In this document: positions 1 to 7,659 of the stretch, in pieces
Layout: each line of letters opens with the position of its first letter
How positions within the stretch are numbered: the first letter of the stretch is position 1
Origin: UBA2336 sp049306095
GTDB taxonomy: Bacteria; Bacteroidota; Bacteroidia; Cytophagales; Cyclobacteriaceae
NCBI GenBank assembly: GCA_049306095.1
Contig: JBAQPU010000023.1
Location: 11,840 to 75,839 of the forward strand
Length of the DNA stretch: 64,000 bases
Direction of reading: 5' to 3'
Translations under genes and position numbers: made by a program
Notes under the pieces: model-generated
Told to the model about the DNA's origin: nothing
Database searches by the model: none
Seen by the model: only the letters and a program-made list of their open reading frames with translations

Positions 1-527
1 AAATGTTTGCTTAATGACACCGCCAGTACCGATGCAATCGTATCGGCATTGGTATTCAGCATTTTTCCATCGGCATGTGTTAAAGGGGCAAACACCGGGG
101 TTGTATTATGCTTCAGTAAAACATGAAGCAACGATGTGTTCACATTTTCCTGTCTAATATCTCCAACAAAACCATAATCAACATCTTTCACAGGCCGCCT
201 GACTGCCTTCAACATATTTCCATCGGCACCGGTAACACCCATTGCGTTGCATCCTTCTTTTTGCAGGGCAGCAACAATTTGCTTGTTCACCAATCCGCCA
301 TACACCATGGTTACCAGGTCAAGCGTTTCGGCATCCGTGATGCGCCTGCCCTCCACATATTTTGATTCGATGCCCATCTGATCGCCAATTCGGGTGGCTA
401 CTTTTCCTCCGCCATGGATCAGAATTTTAGGCTCGCGGATGGTTGAAAAATTCTTCAGGAAGTTATTCAACACCTCCGGATGATCCAGCACATTACCGCC
501 AATTTTTATGATGTAAAGTTTATTCAT
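1..527 (-). CDS. argB: N-acetylglutamate kinase (ArgB), 3' end outside the window
   Basis: Phosphorylates N-acetyl- (or in this phylum possibly N-succinyl-) glutamate in arginine synthesis. Translating the minus strand from the ATG at 527 gives an open frame to the window edge, about 175 codons. It begins MNKLYIIKIGGNVLD, with the conserved lysine of the amino-acid kinase fold, and has the glycine-rich motif ILIHGGGKVA near residue 38, then VTGADGNML and, at the edge, NADTIASVLAV. The family is usually about 260 residues, so roughly the last third is missing only because the window ends. It follows argF' by 2 bp and is the last visible gene of the arginine operon. Identity is firm; acetyl versus succinyl substrate cannot be read from this part. 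Confidence 0.93.
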   Translation of the reverse strand, partial: MNKLYIIKIGGNVLDHPEVLNNFLKNFSTIREPKILIHGGGKVATRIGDQMGIESKYVEGRRITDAETLDLVTMVYGGLVNKQIVAALQKEGCNAMGVTGADGNMLKAVRRPVKDVDYGFVGDIRQENVNTSLLHVLLKHNTTPVFAPLTHADGKMLNTNADTIASVLAVSLSKH

Positions 528-529
528 AC

Positions 530-1489
530 TCACTTGATTAGTTCACTGATTACCGCCTGCGCAGCCCAAACCCTGTTCGATGCCTGCCGTGTTACCAGAC
601 TATTGGGCCCGTCCAGGATTTCATCACTCAACTCAACATTTCTGCGAACCGGCAAACAGTGCATGACTTTTGCGCTATTCGTCAGTTTTAGTTTTTCGTT
701 TGTCATCATCCATGCCGGATCTGCACTCAATACGTTTCCATAATCGCTGTACGAACTCCAGTTTTTAACATAAACAAAATCAGCTTGCTCCAACGCAACT
801 TCCTGTTCATGGGTGATGGTTGCGCCTTTCGTAAACCGGGTATCCAGTTCATACCCTTGCGGATGGGTGATTACCAGGTCGGCTTCTCCCCAACCGGTAA
901 CCCATTGCGCGAAACTATTGGCAACACATTGCGGCAACGCTTTTACATGCGGTGCCCAGGTTAATACTATTTTAGATTTACGATTTACAATTTTAGATTT
1001 TTGGATTTCCTCGTTAATCGTGATTAAATCGGTAAGCGATTGAAGCGGATGCAGGGTCGCGCTTTCGAGACTTACAACCGGTATTCCCGCATACTTCACA
1101 AATTGTTGAATATAAAATTCGCTGTAATCTTCGTCCCTGTTCTTCAATGCAGGAAATGTTCGCACACCCAGCACATCAAAATAGTTACCGAGGATAGGCG
1201 CCATATCTTTAATATGTTCAACAGAAGTTCCGTTCATCACAACACCTTCCCCAAATTCGAGCGACCATCCCTCCTGCCCCACATTAAAAACAATAGCTTC
1301 CATCCCCAGGTTAGCGGCCGCCACCTGTGTGCTTAATCGCGTGCGCATACTGGGGTTTAAAAACAATAAGCCGATACGTTTTCCTTTTCCTAACGACTGC
1401 TGCATCAGGGGACTAGCTTTGAACTGAAGGGCTTTAGCGATCAACCCCTTTACATCTTGCACATCCGTTATCGATAAAAAATTTCTCAT
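530..1489 (-). CDS. argF': N-acetyl/N-succinylornithine carbamoyltransferase
   Basis: Transfers a carbamoyl group to an N-acylated ornithine, the route used in Bacteroidetes in place of ordinary ornithine transcarbamylase. Visible motifs are the carbamoyl-phosphate loop SMRTR (about residue 48), HPLQSLTDL and the C-terminal MHCLPVRRNVE. Length 319 fits the family. Residue 90, in GTSVEH, lies where, as I recall, the acetylornithine enzyme has Glu and the Bacteroides succinylornithine enzyme has Pro. Val here, together with HPLQ, leans towards succinylornithine. A short stretch near residue 165 reads KSKIV-NR-KSKIV and is encoded by an 11-bp direct repeat, looking like an in-frame insertion of simple-repeat DNA. 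The gene overlaps argD by 4 bp and lies 2 bp before argB. Confidence 0.93.
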   Translation of the reverse strand: MRNFLSITDVQDVKGLIAKALQFKASPLMQQSLGKGKRIGLLFLNPSMRTRLSTQVAAANLGMEAIVFNVGQEGWSLEFGEGVVMNGTSVEHIKDMAPILGNYFDVLGVRTFPALKNRDEDYSEFYIQQFVKYAGIPVVSLESATLHPLQSLTDLITINEEIQKSKIVNRKSKIVLTWAPHVKALPQCVANSFAQWVTGWGEADLVITHPQGYELDTRFTKGATITHEQEVALEQADFVYVKNWSSYSDYGNVLSADPAWMMTNEKLKLTNSAKVMHCLPVRRNVELSDEILDGPNSLVTRQASNRVWAAQAVISELIK

Positions 1490-2607
1490 GCCAGTTCTTG
1501 CTTCAACGCGTGTAAGAAAATATCGGCCTCTTCCTTCGTAACAGCCAGAGAAGGTAATAACCGAATGGTGTTGGGCTTTGCTTCGCCTGTAAATATTTTA
1601 TGCCGTGATAGTAAAGTTGAACGAACCGATTTTTTATCATCGGGTAAATCCAGGCCTATCATTAATCCGCGCCCGCGCACGTCCAGTAATGCGCTGATTT
1701 TTTTCAGTTCAGCAATCAGGTAGCTTCCAACGACTTCTGCATTCTTCATCAGGTTTTCTTGCTCGATTATCTCCAGCACAGCCAAAGAAGCAACACAGGC
1801 CAGGTAATTTCCGCCAAAGGTCGTACCCAGCATGCCACTCCATGGTTTAATATCCGGATGAATGAGTACCCCTCCTACCGGAAAACCATTGCCCATACCT
1901 TTGGCGGTGGTAATCAAATGCGGCTTAATGTTTGTGAATTGGTGCGCAAAAAACTTTCCTGTTCTTCCGTAGCCGGATTGAATCTCATCAAGAATCAACA
2001 ACGATCCATTTTCACGACACTTCTTTTCCAGAAATTTTAAAAATGAATCCTCAGGAACCTGAATCCCTCCAACACCCTGAATTCCTTCGATAATAACAGC
2101 AGCAACACCCTGATCCAATGCAGAAGAAAAAGCAACTTCATCATTGAATGGAACAAAAACAATGTCGTGGCCCGCATTGAAAGGCGCTACAATTTTTTGA
2201 TTGTCGGTTGCCGCCACCGCACCGGAAGTGCGGCCATGAAAAGCATTTTTAAATGCAATCACTTTCTTTCTTCCCGTTACAAACGAAGCCAGCTTCAACG
2301 CATTCTCATTTGCTTCCGCGCCTGAATTACAAAGGAAAAGTTGATATTCAGGATAGTCAGAAATCTGACCTAACTTTTCAGCCAGTTTTTCCTGCAACGG
2401 ATTTTGAACACTATTAGAATAGAATCCAATATTTCCGAGTTGATGTTTCAGGGCATCCACATAATGCGGATGTGAGTGTCCAATAGCTATCACGGCATGC
2501 CCTCCGTATAAGTCGAGGTACTTTTCTCCCTGATCATCCCACAGCCATGAGCCCTGTGCTTTCACCGGGGTGATATTAAACAACGGGTAAACGTCAAATA
2601 ATTTCAT
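1486..2607 (-). CDS. argD: Acetylornithine/succinylornithine aminotransferase
   Basis: A PLP-dependent class III aminotransferase that makes N-acyl-ornithine from the N-acyl-glutamate semialdehyde. The 373-residue protein has CNSGAEANENALKLA (near 95), AFHGRTSGAVAAT, the LLILDEIQSGYGRTG Asp motif (near 205) and the Schiff-base lysine in TTAKGMGNGFPVGG (near 235). Length is close to the family's 375-400. It starts 1 bp after the argC stop and overlaps argF' by 4 bp, so translation is probably coupled along the operon. No key residue appears missing. Confidence 0.95.
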   Translation of the reverse strand: MKLFDVYPLFNITPVKAQGSWLWDDQGEKYLDLYGGHAVIAIGHSHPHYVDALKHQLGNIGFYSNSVQNPLQEKLAEKLGQISDYPEYQLFLCNSGAEANENALKLASFVTGRKKVIAFKNAFHGRTSGAVAATDNQKIVAPFNAGHDIVFVPFNDEVAFSSALDQGVAAVIIEGIQGVGGIQVPEDSFLKFLEKKCRENGSLLILDEIQSGYGRTGKFFAHQFTNIKPHLITTAKGMGNGFPVGGVLIHPDIKPWSGMLGTTFGGNYLACVASLAVLEIIEQENLMKNAEVVGSYLIAELKKISALLDVRGRGLMIGLDLPDDKKSVRSTLLSRHKIFTGEAKPNTIRLLPSLAVTKEEADIFLHALKQELA

Positions 2608-2608
2608 T

Positions 2609-3586
2609 TCAAAACACGGAGCTTTTTAATTTTAGTCCTGCGGTTTCGTCTATTCCAAACATCAGGTTCATATTTTGAACAGCCTGCCCCGATGCTCCTT
2701 TTAAAAGATTATCAATAGCAGAATGAACCACTAACTTGCTTCCCTCCTGCTCCAACCCAATTACGCATTTATTGGTATTCACTACTTGTTTTAGATCAAC
2801 CGTTTGATCGGAAACAATTGTAAATGGGTGTGCTTTATAAAATTTCTGATAGATTGACTTCACCTCCTCCAATGACTTAGCAACTGAAACAATCGAGCTC
2901 ACAAAAATTCCTCTGGTGAAGTCCCCCCGCCAGGGAACAAAATTTATCTTTCCCAGAAAGTCTGGCTGAAGTTGCTTCAATAGTTGGTTTACTTCCCCCA
3001 TGTGTTGGTGCGTGAGCACTTTATAAGCAGAAATATTATTGGCGCGCCACGTAAAATGAGTGGTGTCCTGCAACTTCTGCCCCGCCCCGGTTGAACCTGT
3101 AATGCCTGTGGTAAATACTTCGCTCAACAATCCAAGCTTAGCCAGGGGCAGCAACCCTAATTGAATGGCAGTTGCAAAACATCCGGGGTTGGCCACATTG
3201 CCTGCACCTTTGATCCATTCGCTGTTTACTTCCGGCAAACCGTAAACAAACTTCCTGCCCCGAACCGAATCACCCAGTCTGAAATCATGACTCAGATCAA
3301 TAATCTTCACGGATGTATTAATGGTGCTCTCCTGCAAAAACTTTTTACTCTCGCCATGCCCAAGACATAAAAAGATAACATCCACACCCTGATCGATTGT
3401 CTCGGTAAATTTCAACTCCGTTTCTCCAACCAAATCGGTATGAACGTGGGAAAGGTTATTTCCGGCATTGCTACGGCTTTGAACAAAAGTTAACTCAACT
3501 TGCGGGTGATTCAACAATAACCGGATGGTTTCTCCTCCGGTATAACCGGCACCACCAACAATTCCTGCTTTTACTTTAGTTTCCAT
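2609..3586 (-). CDS. argC: N-acetyl-gamma-glutamyl-phosphate reductase
   Basis: NADPH-dependent reduction of N-acyl-glutamyl phosphate to the semialdehyde. The start is set at the ATG giving METKVKAGIVGGAGYTGGE, because this puts the Rossmann glycine motif at the expected distance from the N-terminus; an upstream in-frame ATG (3631) would lie further inside argG. The catalytic cysteine is in NVANPGCFATAI, followed by the typical TGSTGAGQ and THQHMGEV. Length is 325 residues. The 5' end overlaps the 3' end of argG by 11 bp, and the gene sits between argG and argD in the operon. Confidence 0.95.
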   Translation of the reverse strand: METKVKAGIVGGAGYTGGETIRLLLNHPQVELTFVQSRSNAGNNLSHVHTDLVGETELKFTETIDQGVDVIFLCLGHGESKKFLQESTINTSVKIIDLSHDFRLGDSVRGRKFVYGLPEVNSEWIKGAGNVANPGCFATAIQLGLLPLAKLGLLSEVFTTGITGSTGAGQKLQDTTHFTWRANNISAYKVLTHQHMGEVNQLLKQLQPDFLGKINFVPWRGDFTRGIFVSSIVSVAKSLEEVKSIYQKFYKAHPFTIVSDQTVDLKQVVNTNKCVIGLEQEGSKLVVHSAIDNLLKGASGQAVQNMNLMFGIDETAGLKLKSSVF

Positions 3587-4778
3587 CGCCTTCCTTTTTA
3601 ACCTGATGAAAAATGGCCGCCTGGTTTCCAAAAATTTTAGTAAATCCTTTCACATCATCGCCCGACCAGCCGAGGTTCATCTCGCCATACTTGCCAAACT
3701 TCGATGACATGAGATCGTAAGGCGATTCGATACCCAGAACCTGAAACCGATACGGATGCAATTCAACGTGCACTTCGCCCGTTACCTGTTGCTGGGTGCT
3801 TGTCAGGTACGCCTCCATGTCGCGCATAACCGGATCGAGGTACTGGCCTTCGTGAAGCCAGTTACCATAAAATTGAGCAAGCTGGTCTTTCCAGCTTAGT
3901 TGCCATTTGGTAAGCACGTGCTTCTCCAGCGCATGATGTGCCTTGATGATGACCACCGGGGCTGCCGCTTCAAATCCTACGCGTCCTTTTATTCCGATGA
4001 TGGTATCGCCCACATGAATATCTCTGCCGATTCCATAAGAACCTGCCAATGTTTGCAAGTATTGAATTGCCTCCACCGGATGATTGAACGACCGGTCGTT
4101 CACCATTTTCAATTCTCCTTTTTCAAATTTCAATTTCACAACCTCGCTTCCATTTTTGGTGACTTGTGTTGGCCACGCTTCTTCAGGTAACATGCCAAGC
4201 GATTTCAAGGTTTCTTTTCCTCCAACCGATGTTCCCCAAATTCCTTTATTAATAGAGTACAAGGCTTTTTCAAAATTCATTTGCACCCCTTTTGATTTCA
4301 GGTAGCTGATCTCTTCCTCGCGCGACAATTTCAAATCGCGGATGGGGGTTATGATTTCAATGCCGGGAACAAGGATATTCAACACCATATCAAAGCGTAC
4401 CTGATCGTTGCCGGCACCTGTGCTGCCGTGCGCTACGGCATCTGCTTTAATTTTAGAAGCATAGTTGGCAATCGCCAGCGCTTGAGACATCCGTTCTGCA
4501 CTTACACTCAGCGGATAGGTGTTGTTCTTCAATACGTTACCGTAAATAAGGAAACGGATAACCTTGTCGTAATAATTTTTGGTGTCATCAACCGTTACAT
4601 GCGAAGCCGCGCCTAAATTTTTGGCGCGCGCTTCAATGGCCTTTACTTCGGCAGCGTCAAACCCTCCGGTGTTAATGGTGATCGTGTGAACTTCAAAGCC
4701 CTTGTCTTCAGTCAAATACTTTACACAAAATGACGTGTCCAGTCCACCGCTAAATCCTAAAACAATTTTCTTTTTCAT
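3576..4778 (-). CDS. argG: Argininosuccinate synthase
   Basis: Joins citrulline and aspartate with ATP. The start at the ATG giving MKKKIVLGFSGGLDTS places the ATP pyrophosphatase loop SGGLDTS at the N-terminus as in all family members; an ATG four codons upstream is possible. GSTGAGNDQVRFD near residue 115 is the second conserved nucleotide/substrate motif. The protein is 400 residues, the family norm. It lies 5 bp downstream of the GNAT gene and overlaps argC by 11 bp. The Bacteroides arginine locus has, as I recall, the same GNAT-argG-argC-argD order. Confidence 0.95.
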   Translation of the reverse strand: MKKKIVLGFSGGLDTSFCVKYLTEDKGFEVHTITINTGGFDAAEVKAIEARAKNLGAASHVTVDDTKNYYDKVIRFLIYGNVLKNNTYPLSVSAERMSQALAIANYASKIKADAVAHGSTGAGNDQVRFDMVLNILVPGIEIITPIRDLKLSREEEISYLKSKGVQMNFEKALYSINKGIWGTSVGGKETLKSLGMLPEEAWPTQVTKNGSEVVKLKFEKGELKMVNDRSFNHPVEAIQYLQTLAGSYGIGRDIHVGDTIIGIKGRVGFEAAAPVVIIKAHHALEKHVLTKWQLSWKDQLAQFYGNWLHEGQYLDPVMRDMEAYLTSTQQQVTGEVHVELHPYRFQVLGIESPYDLMSSKFGKYGEMNLGWSGDDVKGFTKIFGNQAAIFHQVKKEGDGN

Positions 4779-4783
4779 TGATC

Positions 4784-5518
4784 TTACCAAAAGAATATGC
4801 CCAATAATGATTTCTTTTTCTCCTGTCCGTTTTCCGTTTGCTTCCTGAAAGCCTTCAGCAATACAAACTGCTTGAAACGAACCCAGCGCTCGAATAACTT
4901 AAAGTTACCCTGAAAGTGGCGTTTCTCATCTTCACCATCGGAAGTCACAACCAACTGAGTCTGCTTTTGCTTTTCAGCAGCTTCCACAGGGTCAAATAAC
5001 ATGGCGGTACACATGCAGTTCTTCCGCTCCTTACTCATCAAAATTTCATAGTTCACGCAACTTTTACATCCTTTCCAGAACTCCTCATCGGTGGTAAGTT
5101 CAGAGTACGTAACGGGTTCATAACCTAAGTCTGAGTTAATTTTCATAACGGCCAGACCTGTAGTTAAGCCGAAAATTTTTGCATGGGGATATTTTTCGCG
5201 TGAAAGCGCAAAAATCTTCCGCTTGATTTCGGTGGCCACTCCGGTTTTACGGAAAGCAGGTGAAACAATAAGGCCCGAGTTGGCTACATACTTTTCATGT
5301 TGCCACGCTTCGATGTAGCAGAAGCCCACCCAACTCCCTCCAGGAGTAAGGGCAATAACGGCTTTTCCTTCTTCCATCTTTTGAATGATGTAAGCAGGTG
5401 AGCGTTTGGCAATGCCAGTGCCGCGCGCTTTGGCTGATTCTTCCATCTCGTGAGTGATGGGCTCAGCATATTGAATATCGTCAGCTGTTGCCAGCCTGAC
5501 TATCAGGTTGTTTTCCAA
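4784..5518 (-). CDS. GNAT acyltransferase, probable N-acyl-glutamate synthase (ArgA-like)
   Basis: First gene of the arginine operon. Residues 6-160 look like a GNAT fold: VRLATADDIQYAEPI at the start, GFCYIEAWQHEKYVANSGLIV for the central strands, and the acetyl-CoA loop VSPAFRKTGVATEIKRKIF. A cysteine-containing region (WKGCKSCVNYEIL, NCMCTAML) and a lysine-rich tail follow. No classical argA or argJ is visible, so this gene probably supplies N-acylglutamate at the head of the pathway; that is inference from position and from the similar gene order in Bacteroides. Catalytic residues were not identified. It follows a long structured leader. Confidence 0.75.
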   Translation of the reverse strand: MENNLIVRLATADDIQYAEPITHEMEESAKARGTGIAKRSPAYIIQKMEEGKAVIALTPGGSWVGFCYIEAWQHEKYVANSGLIVSPAFRKTGVATEIKRKIFALSREKYPHAKIFGLTTGLAVMKINSDLGYEPVTYSELTTDEEFWKGCKSCVNYEILMSKERKNCMCTAMLFDPVEAAEKQKQTQLVVTSDGEDEKRHFQGNFKLFERWVRFKQFVLLKAFRKQTENGQEKKKSLLGIFFW

Positions 5519-5824
5519 TGTAAAATAGTTGATTAACCGACTGATTAAAACTTGTGCATAAGCACAAAAGCCATAACGCCCTGGGCATTACGCTTTTTCA
5601 ACAACATGTTGGGGGTTAGTATCAGATACGCGGGAAGCGCGTAGGTCGGCAGCGCCTGTTCACCAAACAAGCATGAATCAAGAACAGGGATGTTCTGTTG
5701 AAGTGATAAACAGCCTCGGCTGTTTGTGTAGTGGTGATGTTCGTTTTCAATTTCTTTCTTAGTGGTTTTGGTTGAAACGTCAGATAAAAGGCATTCAGTT
5801 TTGTTTTTAGTTAAAATAATTTTG
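5519..5824 (-). promoter_or_regulatory. Structured leader of the arginine operon, six tandem hairpins
   Basis: No gene of normal size starts with ATG in this 300-nt leader. Six short palindromes follow one another (plus-strand positions): 5708-5725 (8-bp arms), 5681-5696 (6 bp), 5628-5642 (5 bp), 5602-5611, 5578-5586 and 5552-5567 (TTGTGC arms, ATAA loop), the last only about 35 nt before the first gene and followed on the minus strand by a short T run. One minus-strand frame (TTG start near 5749) ends with NRRCRPTRFPRI, five arginines in twelve codons, then stops; another frame is open for about 85 codons without ATG. This could be an attenuator with an arginine-rich leader peptide, but neither frame is proven. 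Confidence 0.4.
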
Positions 5825-5857
5825 CAAAGTTAAACGATAAAGTTTCGGAAATGGCAA
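5825..5857 (-). promoter_or_regulatory. Promoter of the arginine operon (TAnnTTTG type)
   Basis: On the minus strand TAACTTTG (plus 5825-5832) matches the Bacteroidota -7 box exactly. A TTG at plus 5855-5857 lies 22 nt upstream, a loose -33 match. Transcription would start near 5818 and give a 5' leader of about 300 nt. Confidence 0.55.
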
Positions 5858-5899
5858 GCGATGAGGCGAAGATTTTTAAAAAAAATTTGCTAACGATAG

Positions 5900-6517
5900 T
5901 TAGTGTGAAGGCTTCCTGAAACCGGGCAGGGCTAAGTGGTACCGCACAGCCAGAATTCGAATAACAATGATGACCGAGATCGAAACCATCAGGTTAATGT
6001 TTCGGTCGAAGCCTGTATACAAGTCGAGCAACAGGTAAATGATCGCTCCGACAAGGCAGGCGGTAGCATAAATTTCTTTTCGGAACAGCACCGGCATGTC
6101 GTTGATCAGCGTGTCGCGGATGACGCCACCCATAACAGCCGAAAACATGCCCATCATGGCGGCAATTTCAGGGCGCACGCCAAGAGCCAGGGCCTTTTCG
6201 ACACCGAGAATCGTAAAAAAGGAAATTCCCAGGGTATCAAACAGAAAGAACGTTCTTTTCAGCCGGGCCAGTTTCGAAAAAAACATGAGTGACACCAGCA
6301 CGCCCAAAAAAATCGCATAGAGGAAATTGATATCACCAATCCATACCAGCGGATAACTGCCCAGTAACATATCGCGCAGGCTCCCACCACCAATAGCAGT
6401 CACAAACCCGGTGAAGCCGGCTCCGAACCAATCGTGCTCTTTATCGTGAACGGCCATAGCACCGGAAATGGCAAAGAAGAATGTTCCGGCTAGTTCGAGA
6501 AGGTATTGAATAGGCAC
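5900..6517 (-). CDS. Trimeric intracellular cation channel (TRIC/UPF0126) family protein
   Basis: A membrane protein of 205 residues made of two repeats of a three-helix unit, each ending in a glycine motif: TAIGGGSLRDMLLG and AVMGGVIRDTLIND. These GG-x-x-RD motifs are the family signature. The GTG start giving VPIQYLLELAGTFFFAISGA is chosen because a TAnnTTTG promoter lies 13-20 bp upstream (6530-6537), so the longer open frame to 6637 would begin upstream of transcription. Bacterial members are proposed cation (K+) channels; the ion here is not shown by the sequence. It is monocistronic. Confidence 0.85.
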   Translation of the reverse strand: MPIQYLLELAGTFFFAISGAMAVHDKEHDWFGAGFTGFVTAIGGGSLRDMLLGSYPLVWIGDINFLYAIFLGVLVSLMFFSKLARLKRTFFLFDTLGISFFTILGVEKALALGVRPEIAAMMGMFSAVMGGVIRDTLINDMPVLFRKEIYATACLVGAIIYLLLDLYTGFDRNINLMVSISVIIVIRILAVRYHLALPGFRKPSH

Positions 6518-6529
6518 AAGCTTTTTTGT

Positions 6530-6559
6530 CAAAGATAAATGAACAAACCTGATTACAAA
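6530..6559 (-). promoter_or_regulatory. TAnnTTTG promoter of the TRIC gene
   Basis: The minus strand has TATCTTTG (plus 6530-6537) and a TTTG (plus 6556-6559) 18 nt upstream, an exact two-box Bacteroidota sigma-ABfr-type promoter. It leaves only a few untranslated bases before the GTG start. Confidence 0.65.
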
Positions 6560-6648
6560 CAGGCTTGCGCTCGCCCTTTTTTGAACTTTGCCCCCCTCTC
6601 CTTGTGACTTAACTAAAACCTTCGGATTATTAACCAAAAGAAACCCGT

Positions 6649-7218
6649 TTGCAGTCTGACGATGCCATTCGCGAAGAGTACACGATTCTCGAACAATCGG
6701 GAAAAAATCCGCACGCCTTTGGTGAATTGTACGAACGGTACTTCGACCGGATTTTTAATTTTATCTATCGCCAGACGGATGACGAAGACCTGACTGCCGA
6801 CTTATGCTCGCAAACATTTTTAAATGCGTTAAAAAATGCAGGTCGGTTTGAATTTCGGGGTGTACCGGTATCTGCCTGGTTCTATCGCATTGCCAGCAAC
6901 GAGGTGAACAAGCACTATCGGAAAGTAAAACAAGAGAAGGTGTTTAGTATTGAAGAGGGATTGATCAAGCAACTTATTGAGATCAGCAACGACAGCTGGA
7001 GCGAAGAGCATATCGAAAAACTACTGGCATACATGAAAGACCTTCCAACCGATATGCTGGAAGTATTGCAACTACGGTTTTTCGAGAATAAGGATTTCAG
7101 CGAGATCGCATTCATTCTGGAAATCACTGAAAGTGGCGCCAAAATGAGAACATACCGCGCATTAGATAAACTAAGAAAGAAGTTTAACCTCCGGATCAAG
7201 TACGATGGGAAGCAATGA
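6649..7218 (+). CDS. ECF-type RNA polymerase sigma factor
   Basis: 189 residues. Region 2 is seen in FGELYERYFDRIFNFIYR and DLTADLCSQTFLNAL, with the aromatic core-binding stretch VPVSAWFYRIASNEV. Region 4 is the HTH MLEVLQLRFFENKDFSEIAFILE. The start is a TTG (MQSDDAIREEY); no ATG is available in frame near the N-terminus. It overlaps the next gene by 14 bp, so the small membrane protein is its likely partner. There is no classical zinc-finger anti-sigma factor nearby. Target genes cannot be told. Confidence 0.88.
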   Translation: MQSDDAIREEYTILEQSGKNPHAFGELYERYFDRIFNFIYRQTDDEDLTADLCSQTFLNALKNAGRFEFRGVPVSAWFYRIASNEVNKHYRKVKQEKVFSIEEGLIKQLIEISNDSWSEEHIEKLLAYMKDLPTDMLEVLQLRFFENKDFSEIAFILEITESGAKMRTYRALDKLRKKFNLRIKYDGKQ

Positions 7219-7471
7219 AATTCGACTGCGAAAACAAAAACTAAACCCGGGCAACATTGCGCGCCATCGGAACTATGCCGCCATCCTGCGCAGGCACAAA
7301 CGGGAATTAAAAATCCGGCAACTGTTGCTGGTGGCCATTTATATTGTGGTGGTACTGCTACTGCTGCTGCTTTCGTACATTGCAATCCGGATAGAAAAAA
7401 ACCGCGAAGAGAAGAAAACAGGATACATCATTGAAACTAAACCACTAAGGACTGAAAGTCCAAGGGTTTAA
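7205..7471 (+). CDS. Small membrane protein overlapping the sigma factor gene
   Basis: 88 residues with a very basic N-terminal half (RLRKQKLNPG, RRHKRELKIRQ), one leucine-rich transmembrane segment (about 38-62) and a short basic tail. The orientation would put the basic N-terminus in the cytoplasm. It overlaps the sigma gene by 14 bp, which points to coupled translation. A role holding or modulating the sigma factor is a guess from position; no known anti-sigma domain is seen. Confidence 0.65.
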   Translation: MGSNEIRLRKQKLNPGNIARHRNYAAILRRHKRELKIRQLLLVAIYIVVVLLLLLLSYIAIRIEKNREEKKTGYIIETKPLRTESPRV

Positions 7472-7513
7472 ACAAAAGAATGAAATGCTTTATAAATATC
7501 AACGCTGTTTTTA

Positions 7514-7578
7514 CGGTCATGCTGAACTTGCTTCAGCATCTGTACCACAAAAGACCCTGAAACGAGTTCAGGGTGACG
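7514..7578. repeat. REP-like palindromic intergenic element
   Basis: Two adjacent hairpins: GCTGAA-CTTGC-TTCAGC, then ACCCTGAA-ACGAG-TTCAGGGT, with ends GTCA and TGAC also complementary. The form resembles a dispersed palindrome I recall as common between genes in Bacteroidota. It lies between convergent genes (sigma operon and porP) and could also stop transcription from both sides. Only this copy is seen here. Confidence 0.6.
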
Positions 7579-7659
7579 TAAGAAGAATCTGAAAGTCTTG
7601 CGCTGAAAGCGGATAGGTTCAACTAACGATTGTTACCTATAAATCAGGCGTTAACCAAT

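Noticed and set aside
6518..6637. Longer N-terminus of the TRIC channel
   Set aside because: It would begin upstream of the promoter at 6530-6559, and the extra 40 residues are basic and unlike the family.
7482..7563. 26-codon ORF after the sigma operon
   Set aside because: It is mostly the REP-like palindrome read in frame.
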